Position numbers and translations under genes: made by a program. A DNA stretch of 64,000 nucleotides, taken from NCBI RefSeq assembly GCF_000153705.1, contig NZ_DS022272.1:1-64000 (forward strand), written 5' to 3'. The stretch's first letter is position 1; every line of letters starts with the position of its first letter. Source of the DNA: Fulvimarina pelagi HTCC2506. GTDB taxonomy: Bacteria; Pseudomonadota; Alphaproteobacteria; Rhizobiales; Rhizobiaceae. Shown here one piece after another: positions 55,412-64,000 of the stretch. The notes under the pieces were generated by a model. It was given only the letters and a program-made list of their open reading frames with translations. It was not told the origin of the DNA and made no database searches.

Positions 55412-56803
55412 ATGGCGCTGAAGACGTCCGTGGCGGGGCAGACATGGAGCTTTGCCGATCTGAGGACCCTCCTTGCCAAGGCCTCGCCCGAACGCTCCGG
55501 CGATCATCTGGCGGAGATCGCGGCGACGAGTGCGCTGGAACGGGTTGCGGCCCAGCACTGCCTCGCCGACATGCCGCTCAAGGTCTTCGCAGGGCTGGAA
55601 CTGATGCCCGAGGTGGACGACTGGGTGTCCGATCTCATCGCCAGGCAGCTGGACGAGGTCGCCTTTCGTCGCATCTCCTCTCTCACCGTCGGAGAGTTGC
55701 GCGAGCACCTGCTTGCCGCCGAACCCGAGGAGCTGGAGCGGCTGACCTATGCGCTGACGCCGGAAATGGTCGCGGCGGTCTCCAAGCTGATGCGCAATCA
55801 GGACCTCATCGCGATCGCCGCCCGGCGCAAGGTGGTGAAAAAATTTCGCTCGACCATCGGGCTGCCGGGGCGGCTTTCGGCGCGCAATCAACCGAACGAC
55901 CCGACCGATGACAGTTTCGGCATCGCGGCGAGTCTCGTCGACGGTCTCGTCATGGGCTCGGGCGATGCTGTTCTTGGCGTCAATCCGGCGACCGACAGTG
56001 TCGAAGACTATACCCGCGTCTGTCGCATCCTCGACGATGTGCGCTCACGCTACGAGATCGCCACGCAGACCTGCTGCCTTGGCCATGTGACGACGGCGAT
56101 AGAGGCGATTGAAGCTGGAGCGCCGGTCGATCTGGTCTTTCAGTCAATAGCAGGGTCTGCCAAGGCGAACCGTTCTTTCGGCGTTTCGCTCGAAATCCTG
56201 CACGAGGCGGAGGAGGCGGCGAAGGGCTTGAAGCGTGGTACGATCGGCGCCGACTGCTTCTATTTCGAGACCGGTCAAGGCACCGAGCTTTCCGCAGAAG
56301 CCCATCACGGCGTCGATCAGCAGACGATGGAGTGCCGGACCTATGCGATCGCGCGCGCCTTCGATTGTCTCCTGGTCAACACGGTGGTCGGCTTCATCGG
56401 TCCGGAATATCTGTTCGACGGTCGGCAAATCATCAGGGCGGGACTGGAGGATCATTTCTGCGGCAAGCTTATGGGTCTGCCGATGGGTGTCGACGTTTGC
56501 TATACGAACCATGCCGAGGCTGATCAGAACGATATGGACGTCTTGTTGACGCTGCTCGCTGCCGCTGGGGTCAACTTCGTCATCACGGTGCCCGGGGCAG
56601 ACGACATCATGCTCAACTATCAGAGCCTTTCGCATCATGATCTCGCCTATGCCCGCGAGACCATGGGCTTGAAGCCGGCACCGGAATTCCTCGACTGGAT
56701 GATGCGCCAGGGCATGATGGACGAGACCGGCATGCTGACGCCCGCGCCGCAGGCGCTCGCAGATGCGATCGACGGCGTCGAAAAGCTGCTGGAGGCCTCA
56801 TGA
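55412..56803 (+). CDS. eutB: Ethanolamine ammonia-lyase large subunit
   Basis: 463 residues. NQPNDPTDDSFGIAASLVDG and MGLPMGVDVCYTNHAEADQN are EutB-specific stretches, as is FYFETGQGTELSAEAHHGVD. With EutC it converts ethanolamine to acetaldehyde and ammonia using adenosylcobalamin. GGAG is upstream of the ATG. The gene overlaps eutC by four bases and the permease follows. I saw no cobalamin riboswitch upstream. Confidence 0.96.
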   Translation: MALKTSVAGQTWSFADLRTLLAKASPERSGDHLAEIAATSALERVAAQHCLADMPLKVFAGLELMPEVDDWVSDLIARQLDEVAFRRISSLTVGELREHLLAAEPEELERLTYALTPEMVAAVSKLMRNQDLIAIAARRKVVKKFRSTIGLPGRLSARNQPNDPTDDSFGIAASLVDGLVMGSGDAVLGVNPATDSVEDYTRVCRILDDVRSRYEIATQTCCLGHVTTAIEAIEAGAPVDLVFQSIAGSAKANRSFGVSLEILHEAEEAAKGLKRGTIGADCFYFETGQGTELSAEAHHGVDQQTMECRTYAIARAFDCLLVNTVVGFIGPEYLFDGRQIIRAGLEDHFCGKLMGLPMGVDVCYTNHAEADQNDMDVLLTLLAAAGVNFVITVPGADDIMLNYQSLSHHDLAYARETMGLKPAPEFLDWMMRQGMMDETGMLTPAPQALADAIDGVEKLLEAS

Positions 56804-57570
56804 GCGACAGTGAGAAAACAGACGATGCGCTTTTGCCTGCGCTCGTCTCCTCACCCGACATGCTCACCAGACTGAAGGACCGGACCGATGCGCGGATCGC
56901 GCTCGGTCGCGCCCGCTCCGGCTTGCCTACGAGGCCCAATCTCAAATTCGAACTCGACCACGCCATGGCGCGTGATGCGGTTTATTCCGAACTGGATGTC
57001 GAGGGCCTGAAAGCCTCGTTCAAAAGTCTGGGCTTCGAACCGATCGTGGTTAAGAGCCAGACCGGCGACCGCACGAATTATCTCGCGCGTCCCGATCTTG
57101 GGAAGCTGCTCGATGTCGACGACCGGCATGAACTTGAAACCGAGGCCGGCGGAGAACTCGTCATCCTGATCGCGGACGGCCTTTCGGCCACCGCCGTCAA
57201 CCTCAACGCCGCCGCGACGGTCGAGGCGTTGAAGACCGTATGCGACGTGGGGATGAGCCTCGTCATCGCCACGGGCGCGCGGGTCGCGCTCGGCGACAAG
57301 GTGGCGGTGGCGCTCTCCTCCGAGAACGTCCTCGTCTTCATCGGTGAAAGGCCGGGCCTCTCGGCTGCCGACTCCCTCGGCGCTTATTTCACCCATAAGC
57401 CCCGCGAGGATACGGCGGACTCCGAGCGCTTCTGCGTTTCCAACATTCGCGACGGCGGGCTGAAGCCGCAGGACGCTGCGCGCAAGATCGCTGATCTCAT
57501 CAGGAAAGCGGTGGACCGCGGCTATTCCGGTGTCACCAAGCGAGACGGGCCAAAACAGATTGAAGACTGA
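56800..57570 (+). CDS. eutC: Ethanolamine ammonia-lyase small subunit
   Basis: 256 residues. DRTDARIALGRARSGLPTRP and FCVSNIRDGGLKPQDAARKI are EutC signatures. It contributes to cobalamin binding in the EutBC complex. It overlaps eutB by four bases (ATGA). eutA, the reactivating factor in enterics, and shell-protein genes are absent from the neighbourhood, so this is the simple, non-microcompartment form. Confidence 0.95.
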   Translation: MSDSEKTDDALLPALVSSPDMLTRLKDRTDARIALGRARSGLPTRPNLKFELDHAMARDAVYSELDVEGLKASFKSLGFEPIVVKSQTGDRTNYLARPDLGKLLDVDDRHELETEAGGELVILIADGLSATAVNLNAAATVEALKTVCDVGMSLVIATGARVALGDKVAVALSSENVLVFIGERPGLSAADSLGAYFTHKPREDTADSERFCVSNIRDGGLKPQDAARKIADLIRKAVDRGYSGVTKRDGPKQIED

Positions 57571-57638
57571 CCAACTCTAAGCCTGCCGCCGTTGTCCGGC
57601 TCGGCCGGGCCCGTACCGGCAAACCCGAAGGACAAATT

Positions 57639-59027
57639 ATGGCGGACGGCAGCGATATTTCCGGTTCAGGCACAGACTATTTTGCGGAACGTCAATTGAA
57701 GCGCGGAGCGGCCGGTTGGCTGCTCCTCGTGGGACTTGGCGTCGCTTATGTCGTCTCCGGCGACTTCGCCGGCTGGAACTTCGGCCTGCAGTATGGCGGC
57801 TGGGGCGGGCTCCTCATCGCGACGCTTTTGATGGCGACGATGTATGTCTGCATGTGCTTCTCGCTCGCCGAACTTGCGACCATCGCGCCGACCGCCGGCG
57901 GGGGTTACGGCTTTGCCCGGCGCGCCTTTGGGCCTTGGGGCGGGTTTCTTTGCGGGATCGCGATCCTCATCGAATACGCCATCGCGCCAGCGGCGATCGC
58001 CGTCTTCATCGGGTCCTATTGCGGCTCGCTCTTCGGCATCGACGGCTGGCCTGTCTATCTCGCCTTCTATGCGGTCTTCCTCGGCATCCACATCAATGGC
58101 GCGGGCGAGGCGCTGCGGCTGATCTTCGTGATCACCGCGCTCGCCGTCCTGGCTTTGATCGTCTTCGTCATCGCGATGATCCCGCATTTCGACACGAACA
58201 ACCTCTTCGACATCGCAGCGACTGACGCCGTTGGGGCGAGCACTTTTCTGCCCTTCGGCTATGTCGGCATCTGGGCGGCGATTCCCTACGGCATCTGGTT
58301 TTTCCTCGCCATTGAGGGCGTGCCGCTGGCGGCCGAAGAGACCGCCGATCCCGATCGCGACCTGCCGCGTGGCCTCATCGGCGGTATATCAGTCCTTCTC
58401 CTGACGGCGGGATTGATCCTTGTCTTCGGTGCGGGCGGTGCCGGTTCATCCGTTTTGCAGGACAGCGGCAATCCGCTGGTCGCGGCGCTCGAAGCGCCGA
58501 ACGCCTACGGCGAGCCGACCCTCGTCTCGCGCTTCGTCAACTTCGTCGGCCTTGCGGGGCTGATCGCGAGCTTCTTCTCGATCATATACGGCTACTCGCG
58601 GCTGGTTTTCGCCATGTCGCGCGCCGGTTACCTGCCAAAAGTGCTCTCGCTGACGAACAGGCGGCAATCGCCGTATCTGGCGCTGATCATTCCCGGCATC
58701 ATCGGCTTCATCCTGTCGCTGACGGGCCAGGGCGACCTGCTCATCCTCGTCGCCGTTTTCGGCGCGACGATCTCCTACGTCATGATGATGGCCTCGCACA
58801 TCAAGCTGCGCCTCGCCGAGCCGGAGCTGAAGCGCCCCTATCGCACGCCTGGCGGCATGTTGACGTCCGGCATCGCCCTTGTCCTCGCCCTGATCGCGAC
58901 CATCGCAGGTCTGCTGGTCGATCCGCGCGCCGTTCTCCGCGCTGCGATCGTCTACGCGCTCTTCATCGCCTATTTCGCGATCTACAGCCGGCATCAACTT
59001 GTGAAAGGGGCACCTGGAGAGATCTAA
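57639..59027 (+). CDS. eat: Ethanolamine permease (APC superfamily)
   Basis: 462 residues with about twelve spans. VVSGDFAGWNFGLQYGGWGG and IEGVPLAAEETADPDRDLPR are features of the Eat-type subgroup. It would supply ethanolamine to EutBC, whose genes end 68 bases upstream on the same strand. AAGGA precedes the ATG. The call depends partly on this context. Confidence 0.92.
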   Translation: MADGSDISGSGTDYFAERQLKRGAAGWLLLVGLGVAYVVSGDFAGWNFGLQYGGWGGLLIATLLMATMYVCMCFSLAELATIAPTAGGGYGFARRAFGPWGGFLCGIAILIEYAIAPAAIAVFIGSYCGSLFGIDGWPVYLAFYAVFLGIHINGAGEALRLIFVITALAVLALIVFVIAMIPHFDTNNLFDIAATDAVGASTFLPFGYVGIWAAIPYGIWFFLAIEGVPLAAEETADPDRDLPRGLIGGISVLLLTAGLILVFGAGGAGSSVLQDSGNPLVAALEAPNAYGEPTLVSRFVNFVGLAGLIASFFSIIYGYSRLVFAMSRAGYLPKVLSLTNRRQSPYLALIIPGIIGFILSLTGQGDLLILVAVFGATISYVMMMASHIKLRLAEPELKRPYRTPGGMLTSGIALVLALIATIAGLLVDPRAVLRAAIVYALFIAYFAIYSRHQLVKGAPGEI

Positions 59028-59125
59028 GTGCCGTGGACCTACGGCAAATTAAAGGACTGAGACCGAACCGTCGTGCGTAATGGAACGGAACGAGCGGTTT
59101 TGCGCGGGTCACGCGATTCTACGGA

Positions 59126-61336
59126 TCAGGCTTTTTTCTGTTCCCGCAACGGCACGCGCGTATTGCGGCGTTCTCCCTGGATGATGCCGAGGAGGGAGCG
59201 GCCGGCATCGAGGACGTTGGTGCCGGGGCCGAAGACTTCGGCGACGCCGGCCTCGAAGAGGGGTTCGTAGTCGCGGGCCGGGATGACGCCGCCGCAGACG
59301 ACCTGTATGTCCTCTTTGCCGATCGTCTTCAGTTCCTCGATCAGCTGCGGTACCAGCGTCAGATGACCGGCGGCAAGCGTCGAGACGCCGACGACGTCGA
59401 CGCCGAGTTCCGAAGCGCGCTTGGCGGCATCCTGCGGGGTCGCGAAGAGGTCGGACAGTTCCACGTCAAAACCGAGATCGGAGAAGGCCGAGGCGATGAC
59501 CTTTGCGCCGCGATCATGCCCGTCCTGGCCGAGCTTGGCGACGAGCACCCTCGGCGTTTTGCCGGTCGTCTCGACATGCTCGGCAATGCGCTTTTTGAGC
59601 ACGTCGTATTCCGGATCGCCGTGATAGGCATCGGCATAGACGCCCTTGTTGAGGGTGTGGGTGGCCACGTGCCGGCCGCCGAAGCCCTGCTCCATAGCGG
59701 TCGAGATTTCTCCGAGAGAGGCACGCTTGCGGGCGGCCTCGACGGCGGCTTCCAAGAGGTTGCCCTCGCCGGAGCGGGCGAGGTCTTCGAGCTTCGAGAG
59801 CGCCGCCTCGCACTCGCTCTTCGAGCGCGTCTCGCGTACTTTCTTCAGGCGCTTGATCTGGCTCTTGCGGACGTCCTCGGTGTCGACGACGAGGAAGTCG
59901 ATCGCGTCCTCGTTTTCCAACCGATAGCGGTTGACGCCGACGACCACATCCTCGCCCCGGTCGATACGGGCCTGCCGGGCGGCGGCGGATTCCTCGATGC
60001 GCGATTTCGGAATGCCGGCCTCGACGGCCTTGGTCATGCCGCCGGCCTGTTCGATCTCCTCGATCAGCTCCAGCGCCTTGTCGGCGAGGTCCTTGGTCAG
60101 CGCCTCGACGTAATAGGAGCCGCCGAGCGGATCGACCGTGCGGGTGACGCCGGTCTCGTGCTGGAGGATGAGCTGGGTGTTGCGGGCGATGCGGGCCGAA
60201 AAGTCCGTCGGCAGGGCGATCGCCTCGTCGAAGCCGTTGGTGTGCAACGACTGGGTGCCACCGAGCACCGCCGACAGCGCCTCGTAGGCCGTGCGGACGA
60301 TGTTGTTGTAGGGGTCCTGCTCGGTGAGCGACACGCCGGATGTCTGGCAGTGGGTGCGCAGCATCTTCGAGCGGTCGTCGGTCGCGCCGAAATCTTCCAT
60401 GATCTTCGCCCAGAGCATGCGGGCGGCGCGGAGTTTCGCGACCTCCTTGAAGAAGTCCATGCCGATGCAGAAGAAGAAGGAGAGGCGCGGGGCAAATTTG
60501 TCGACGTCGAGCCCGCGCGCCATGGCGGCCCGCACATATTCCATGCCATCGGCGAGGGTGTAGGCGAGTTCCTGGGCGGTCGTCGCCCCGGCCTCCTGCA
60601 TGTGGTAGCCGGAGATCGAAATCGAGTTGAACTTCGGCATCTCGGCAGCGGTATAGGCGATGATGTCCGCGACGATCCGCATCGAGGGCTCGGGCGGATA
60701 GATATAGGTGTTGCGGACCATGAACTCCTTCAGGATGTCGTTCTGGATGGTCCCGGTGAGCTTTTTCTTTTCGACGCCCTGTTCTTCGGCTGCGACGATG
60801 AACATTGCGAGCGTCGGGATGACCGCGCCGTTCATGGTCATCGACACGCTCATCTGATCGAGCGGGATCTCGTCGAAGAGGATCTTCATATCCTCGACGC
60901 TGTCGATCGCGACGCCCGCCTTGCCGACATCGCCGGCAACGCGCGGGTGATCGGAATCATAGCCGCGATGAGTGGCGAGATCGAAGGCGACGGACAGGCC
61001 CTTCTGCCCGGCCGCAAGGTTGCGCCGGTAGAAGGCGTTGGACTCCTCGGCCGTCGAGAAGCCGGCATATTGGCGGATCGTCCAGGGCTGGCCGGCATAC
61101 ATGGTGGCGCGAGGCCCCCGCATGAACGGTGCGACGCCCGGCAGGGCTTCGCCGACGCCTTCGGGAAGGTCTTCCGGGCCATAGAGCGGCTTGATCGTCA
61201 GGCCGTCGGGCGTCTTCGTCGACAGATCGAGGACGTCGCGGCCCTTCAGCTCCTTCTTCGCGATCTCATCCCATGAAGGTGCGTCGCTGGCCGGGGCCGC
61301 GTTGAGGTCGAGATCGGTTGCCGCTTTGTCGCCCAT
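59126..61336 (-). CDS. scpA: Methylmalonyl-CoA mutase
   Basis: 736 residues, the single-chain type. The N-terminal TIM barrel includes [20 protein letters not shown] and the C-terminal domain has the cobalamin motif [11 protein letters not shown] (DxHxxG) followed by GVSTLAAGH and VCGGVIP. It isomerises methylmalonyl-CoA to succinyl-CoA with adenosylcobalamin. It starts one base after pccA ends and completes the propionyl-CoA pathway. No mutase chaperone gene (meaB) is in the window. Confidence 0.96.
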   Translation of the reverse strand: MGDKAATDLDLNAAPASDAPSWDEIAKKELKGRDVLDLSTKTPDGLTIKPLYGPEDLPEGVGEALPGVAPFMRGPRATMYAGQPWTIRQYAGFSTAEESNAFYRRNLAAGQKGLSVAFDLATHRGYDSDHPRVAGDVGKAGVAIDSVEDMKILFDEIPLDQMSVSMTMNGAVIPTLAMFIVAAEEQGVEKKKLTGTIQNDILKEFMVRNTYIYPPEPSMRIVADIIAYTAAEMPKFNSISISGYHMQEAGATTAQELAYTLADGMEYVRAAMARGLDVDKFAPRLSFFFCIGMDFFKEVAKLRAARMLWAKIMEDFGATDDRSKMLRTHCQTSGVSLTEQDPYNNIVRTAYEALSAVLGGTQSLHTNGFDEAIALPTDFSARIARNTQLILQHETGVTRTVDPLGGSYYVEALTKDLADKALELIEEIEQAGGMTKAVEAGIPKSRIEESAAARQARIDRGEDVVVGVNRYRLENEDAIDFLVVDTEDVRKSQIKRLKKVRETRSKSECEAALSKLEDLARSGEGNLLEAAVEAARKRASLGEISTAMEQGFGGRHVATHTLNKGVYADAYHGDPEYDVLKKRIAEHVETTGKTPRVLVAKLGQDGHDRGAKVIASAFSDLGFDVELSDLFATPQDAAKRASELGVDVVGVSTLAAGHLTLVPQLIEELKTIGKEDIQVVCGGVIPARDYEPLFEAGVAEVFGPGTNVLDAGRSLLGIIQGERRNTRVPLREQKKA

Positions 61337-61337
61337 G

Positions 61338-63353
61338 TCACTCGAACTCCATGATGACGTCGTCCACCGCGAGGCTGTCTCCCTCCGAGACGGCGACCTT
61401 CGAAACCGTGCCGCTGCGCTCTGCTCTTAGCACGTTTTCCATCTTCATGGCTTCGATCACCGCGAGGATCTGACCCTCGTGGACCTGATCGCCTTGCCTT
61501 GCCGACAGCGTCATGACGACCGCGGGCATGGGGGAGATGAGGAACTTCGAAAGGTCCGGCGGCAGCTTTTCCGGCATGAGCCTCGCGAGCGGCGCGACAT
61601 GGGGTGGATAGACCTTGAGCGCGACATCGAAGCCCGCGCCGCGCAGGCGGTAGCCGGAGGTAATCGCGTTGACTCGGTAGATGCTCGTGCGTCCGCCGAA
61701 GGTAAGTTCGGCCGTGAGATCGCCGGGCTGCCATGCGATCTCGGCCTCAGCCGGAGCCGCGCCGTCGATCGAGACGTCGCCTTCGGTGATCGACACCGTG
61801 CGCTCGCCTTCGCCGAGGGGCACCATGACGGTGCGGGTGAAATCGCCCTGTGGCGGCAAGAGCTTCTCGAGACGTTGGCCGCTGGCATCGGTCGGCAGGC
61901 GGGTCGCGCGCTGGGCCATCAGCGTTGCTGCCACCGCCATGCGGGTGAAGGTCTCGGCGTCGGGTTCGACGTTCTCGAAGCCGTCCGGGTACTCCTCGGC
62001 AATGAAGCCGGTCGAAATCTCGCCCGACTGCCAGCGCGGATGGCGCATGATGGCGGCGAGGAAGGGTACGTTGTGCTCGATCCCGTCGACGACGAAGGCG
62101 TCGAGCGCGTCCGACATCGCGGCCACCGCGTCGTCGCGCGTCTCGCCCCAGGTACAGAGCTTGGCGATCATCGGATCGTAGAACATCGAGATCGCCGAGC
62201 CTTCGGTGACGCCCGTGTCGTTGCGAATGATCGTGCCGTCCTTCGCCTTGCCTTCCTGCGGCGGACGGTAGCGCGTGAGGCGGCCGGTCGAGGGCAGGAA
62301 GCCGCGATAAGGATTCTCTGCATAGATGCGGGATTCGATCGCCCAGCCCTTGATGCCGATATCGCCCTGGGTCAGCGACAGCTTTTCGCCCGCCGCGACC
62401 CTGATCATCTCGGCGACGAGATCGACGCCGGTGATCAGCTCCGTCACCGGATGCTCCACCTGCAGCCGCGTGTTCATTTCGAGAAAGTAGAAATTGCGGT
62501 TCTTGTCGACGATGAACTCGACCGTGCCCGCGCTCTGGTACTCGACGGCTTTCGCCAGCGCCACCGCCTGCTCGCCCATCTTTTGCCGCGTCTCCTCGTC
62601 GAGGAAGGGCGAGGGGGCTTCCTCGATGACCTTCTGGTTGCGCCGCTGGATCGAGCATTCGCGTTCGTTGAGATAGATGCAATTGCCGTGTGCGTCCGCC
62701 AGCACCTGGATCTCGATGTGCCGGGGCTCCTCGACGAACTTCTCGATGAAGATGCGGTCGTCGCCAAAGGAGGACGCGGCCTCGGATTTGGAGCGCGCGA
62801 AGCCTTCCTTGGCCTCCTCGTCGTCCCAGGCGATGCGCATGCCCTTGCCGCCACCGCCGGCGGATGCCTTGATCATCACCGGATAGCCGATTTCGGCGGC
62901 GATCCTGGCGGCTTCGTCCGCGTCCCCAATCAGGCCCATATGGCCGGGCACGGTGGAAACGCCCGCGTCCGCTGCGATCTCCTTGGAGGTGATCTTGTCG
63001 CCCATCGCCTTGATGGCCTTGGACTTCGGCCCGATGAAGGTGATCCCGGCCGCTTCCAGCGCCTCGCAGAACTTGGCGTTCTCAGACAGGAAGCCATAGC
63101 CCGGATGCACCGCCTCGGCGCCCGTTTCACTGCAGGCCGCGATGATCCGGTCCGCCACCAGATAGGATTGGTTCGCCTGCGCCGGCCCGATATGCACCGC
63201 CTCGTCCGCCATCCGCGTATGGACGGCGTCCCGATCCGCATCCGAATAGACCGCCACGGTAGCGATGCCCATCTCCTTCGCGGTCTTCATGACCCGGCAG
63301 GCGATCTCGCCCCGGTTGGCGATGAGGATTTTGGAAAAGGGAGGCTTCGTCAT
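61338..63353 (-). CDS. pccA: Propionyl-CoA carboxylase biotin-containing alpha subunit
   Basis: 671 residues. The biotin carboxylase domain (about 1-450) has the ATP-grasp loop [13 protein letters not shown] and the segment ending [13 protein letters not shown]; the C-terminal biotinyl domain has the attachment lysine in [11 protein letters not shown]. It carboxylates biotin for transfer to propionyl-CoA by PccB. It overlaps the small upstream gene by four bases, and pccB lies beyond that. Confidence 0.94.
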   Translation of the reverse strand: MTKPPFSKILIANRGEIACRVMKTAKEMGIATVAVYSDADRDAVHTRMADEAVHIGPAQANQSYLVADRIIAACSETGAEAVHPGYGFLSENAKFCEALEAAGITFIGPKSKAIKAMGDKITSKEIAADAGVSTVPGHMGLIGDADEAARIAAEIGYPVMIKASAGGGGKGMRIAWDDEEAKEGFARSKSEAASSFGDDRIFIEKFVEEPRHIEIQVLADAHGNCIYLNERECSIQRRNQKVIEEAPSPFLDEETRQKMGEQAVALAKAVEYQSAGTVEFIVDKNRNFYFLEMNTRLQVEHPVTELITGVDLVAEMIRVAAGEKLSLTQGDIGIKGWAIESRIYAENPYRGFLPSTGRLTRYRPPQEGKAKDGTIIRNDTGVTEGSAISMFYDPMIAKLCTWGETRDDAVAAMSDALDAFVVDGIEHNVPFLAAIMRHPRWQSGEISTGFIAEEYPDGFENVEPDAETFTRMAVAATLMAQRATRLPTDASGQRLEKLLPPQGDFTRTVMVPLGEGERTVSITEGDVSIDGAAPAEAEIAWQPGDLTAELTFGGRTSIYRVNAITSGYRLRGAGFDVALKVYPPHVAPLARLMPEKLPPDLSKFLISPMPAVVMTLSARQGDQVHEGQILAVIEAMKMENVLRAERSGTVSKVAVSEGDSLAVDDVIMEFE

Positions 63354-63727
63354 ACTTCGAGAATGTCCTGAAAGGCGTCGGGGTGCGTCTTGCGCGCGAC
63401 GGTTTCGTCGACGCGCAGCAGGGCTTCGTAGGATTGCGGATCGAACGGGTGTTCGGCGGGTACGATCTCACGGTTGAAAAGCCAGGAGATGCGTCCCGCA
63501 TCGAGATTGCCGCGCTCGAAGGGCTCGTTGCCGAACATGTGCCAGACAGCATGGAGAAAGGCGGTGTCGGCGAGCTTTTCGGTCGAGGTGCGGTCGTGGA
63601 AACGCTTGCGCTCGATGATCTTCGTCGCGCCCTTGGGGTTTGCCCGGCGCACGGTAAACTGGAAGCCGGTGCCGGGAAGGCCGGATGGAAAGCCGCGATG
63701 CTTGGTCATAGGCGGGAGCTTGGGCAT
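63350..63727 (-). CDS. Conserved hypothetical protein between pccB and pccA
   Basis: 125 residues from 63727; a second ATG at 63709 would begin MTKHRGFPSG. I recognise no domain. It is basic in the first third (GATKIIERKRFHDRT) and has a Trp/His-rich middle (FLHAVWHMFGNEPFERG). It overlaps pccA by four bases and follows pccB by about 86, so it is translated with the carboxylase. Small genes in this position recur in relatives as far as I recall, which suggests a role in assembling or regulating the carboxylase. Confidence 0.7.
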   Translation of the reverse strand: MPKLPPMTKHRGFPSGLPGTGFQFTVRRANPKGATKIIERKRFHDRTSTEKLADTAFLHAVWHMFGNEPFERGNLDAGRISWLFNREIVPAEHPFDPQSYEALLRVDETVARKTHPDAFQDILEV

Positions 63728-63812
63728 CAGCGGTCTCGCATGGGTTGGATGATCGACTGGTTGCGCCGTCCTTGGCAGGATGCCGCCCTTGAGACCATGG
63801 TGCGCGCAGCGA

Positions 63813-64000
63813 TCACAGCGGAATATTGTCGTGCTTGCGCATCGGCTCCGGCACGTCCTTCGTCTTCAGGATCTCCAAAGCCCGCAGCACCCGTCGCCGC
63901 GTGGAATGCGGCATGATCACCTCGTCGATGAAGCCGCGCTGGGCGGCGATGAAGGGGTTGGCGAAGCGATCCTCGTATTCCTTGGTGTGGGCTGCGAGCT
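63813..64000 (-). CDS. pccB: Propionyl-CoA carboxylase beta subunit, C-terminal fragment
   Basis: Only the last 62 codons are in the window. The visible end reads YEDRFANPFIAAQRGFIDEV and finishes RRRVLRALEILKTK ... KHDNIPL, characteristic of PccB carboxyltransferases. It transfers the carboxyl group from biotin to propionyl-CoA. The gene continues past the right edge and is first of the genes seen in this operon. Confidence 0.93.
   Translation of the reverse strand, partial: LAAHTKEYEDRFANPFIAAQRGFIDEVIMPHSTRRRVLRALEILKTKDVPEPMRKHDNIPL

Noticed and set aside
59363-63371. Two plus-strand frames of more than 600 codons
   Set aside because: Both are antisense to the mutase and carboxylase genes, which carry clear catalytic motifs.

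Overview
The window is GC-rich chromosomal DNA of an alphaproteobacterium. Gene content and order point to the order Hyphomicrobiales (Rhizobiales): hisI-folE-IscU-like-yidD-thrS; rpoZ-rsh-pyrE-DUF2062-lepB-rnc-era; aerobic cobaltochelatase genes cobS/cobT beside a J-domain gene and bolA; and a propionyl-CoA carboxylase/methylmalonyl-CoA mutase locus. An Aurantimonadaceae-like genus is a guess. No rRNA, tRNA, transposase, prophage or CRISPR array was found.

Left edge (1-2.3 kb): a visibly AT-richer operon on the minus strand encodes an SF2 helicase, an 84-residue Cys/His protein and the first 46 codons of a DarT-like (DUF4433) DNA ADP-ribosyltransferase. This looks like an acquired defence module. 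About 1 kb without convincing genes follows, ending in a 30-codon membrane-peptide gene with its own terminator (3244-3336). A second 30-codon gene with a terminator lies at 5067-5159.

3.4-16.6 kb: thioesterase, crotonase, BCCT transporter, a candidate small RNA, rhomboid protease, CBS protein, patatin, hisI, folE, an IscU-like scaffold, a MNT/HEPN toxin-antitoxin pair, yidD, a Gmad2-LysM protein, thrS and an HPP-CBS membrane protein.

16.8-27.8 kb: a LysR regulator divergent from mmsA, uracil-DNA glycosylase, a NYN protein, rpoZ, rsh (ppGpp), pyrE, DUF2062, lepB, rnc and era.

28-33.8 kb: a complete LIV-type ABC importer followed by a kynurenine-formamidase-like hydrolase.

34-47.6 kb: rpmB with a clear promoter and terminator; a queuosine-precursor transporter gene behind a probable preQ1-I riboswitch whose pseudoknot includes the AUG; a phytase-like esterase; cobT and cobS separated by an opposing adenine deaminase; a J-domain protein, bolA, a DUF805 remnant, a polysaccharide deacetylase, an AGCS symporter, a candidate structured RNA with terminator, dsbB, a GST and a small ion channel.

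47.6-64 kb: a TRAP-TAXI importer with DUF1850, a histone-deacetylase-like amidohydrolase, a lytic transglycosylase, ethanolamine catabolism (eutB, eutC, permease), then methylmalonyl-CoA mutase, pccA, a conserved small gene and the 3' end of pccB. Several of these (mutase, EutBC) need cobalamin, which CobS/CobT help make. mmsA also feeds propionyl-CoA to pccA/pccB and the mutase. A dispersed palindromic repeat occurs five times, twice as closely spaced inverted pairs.
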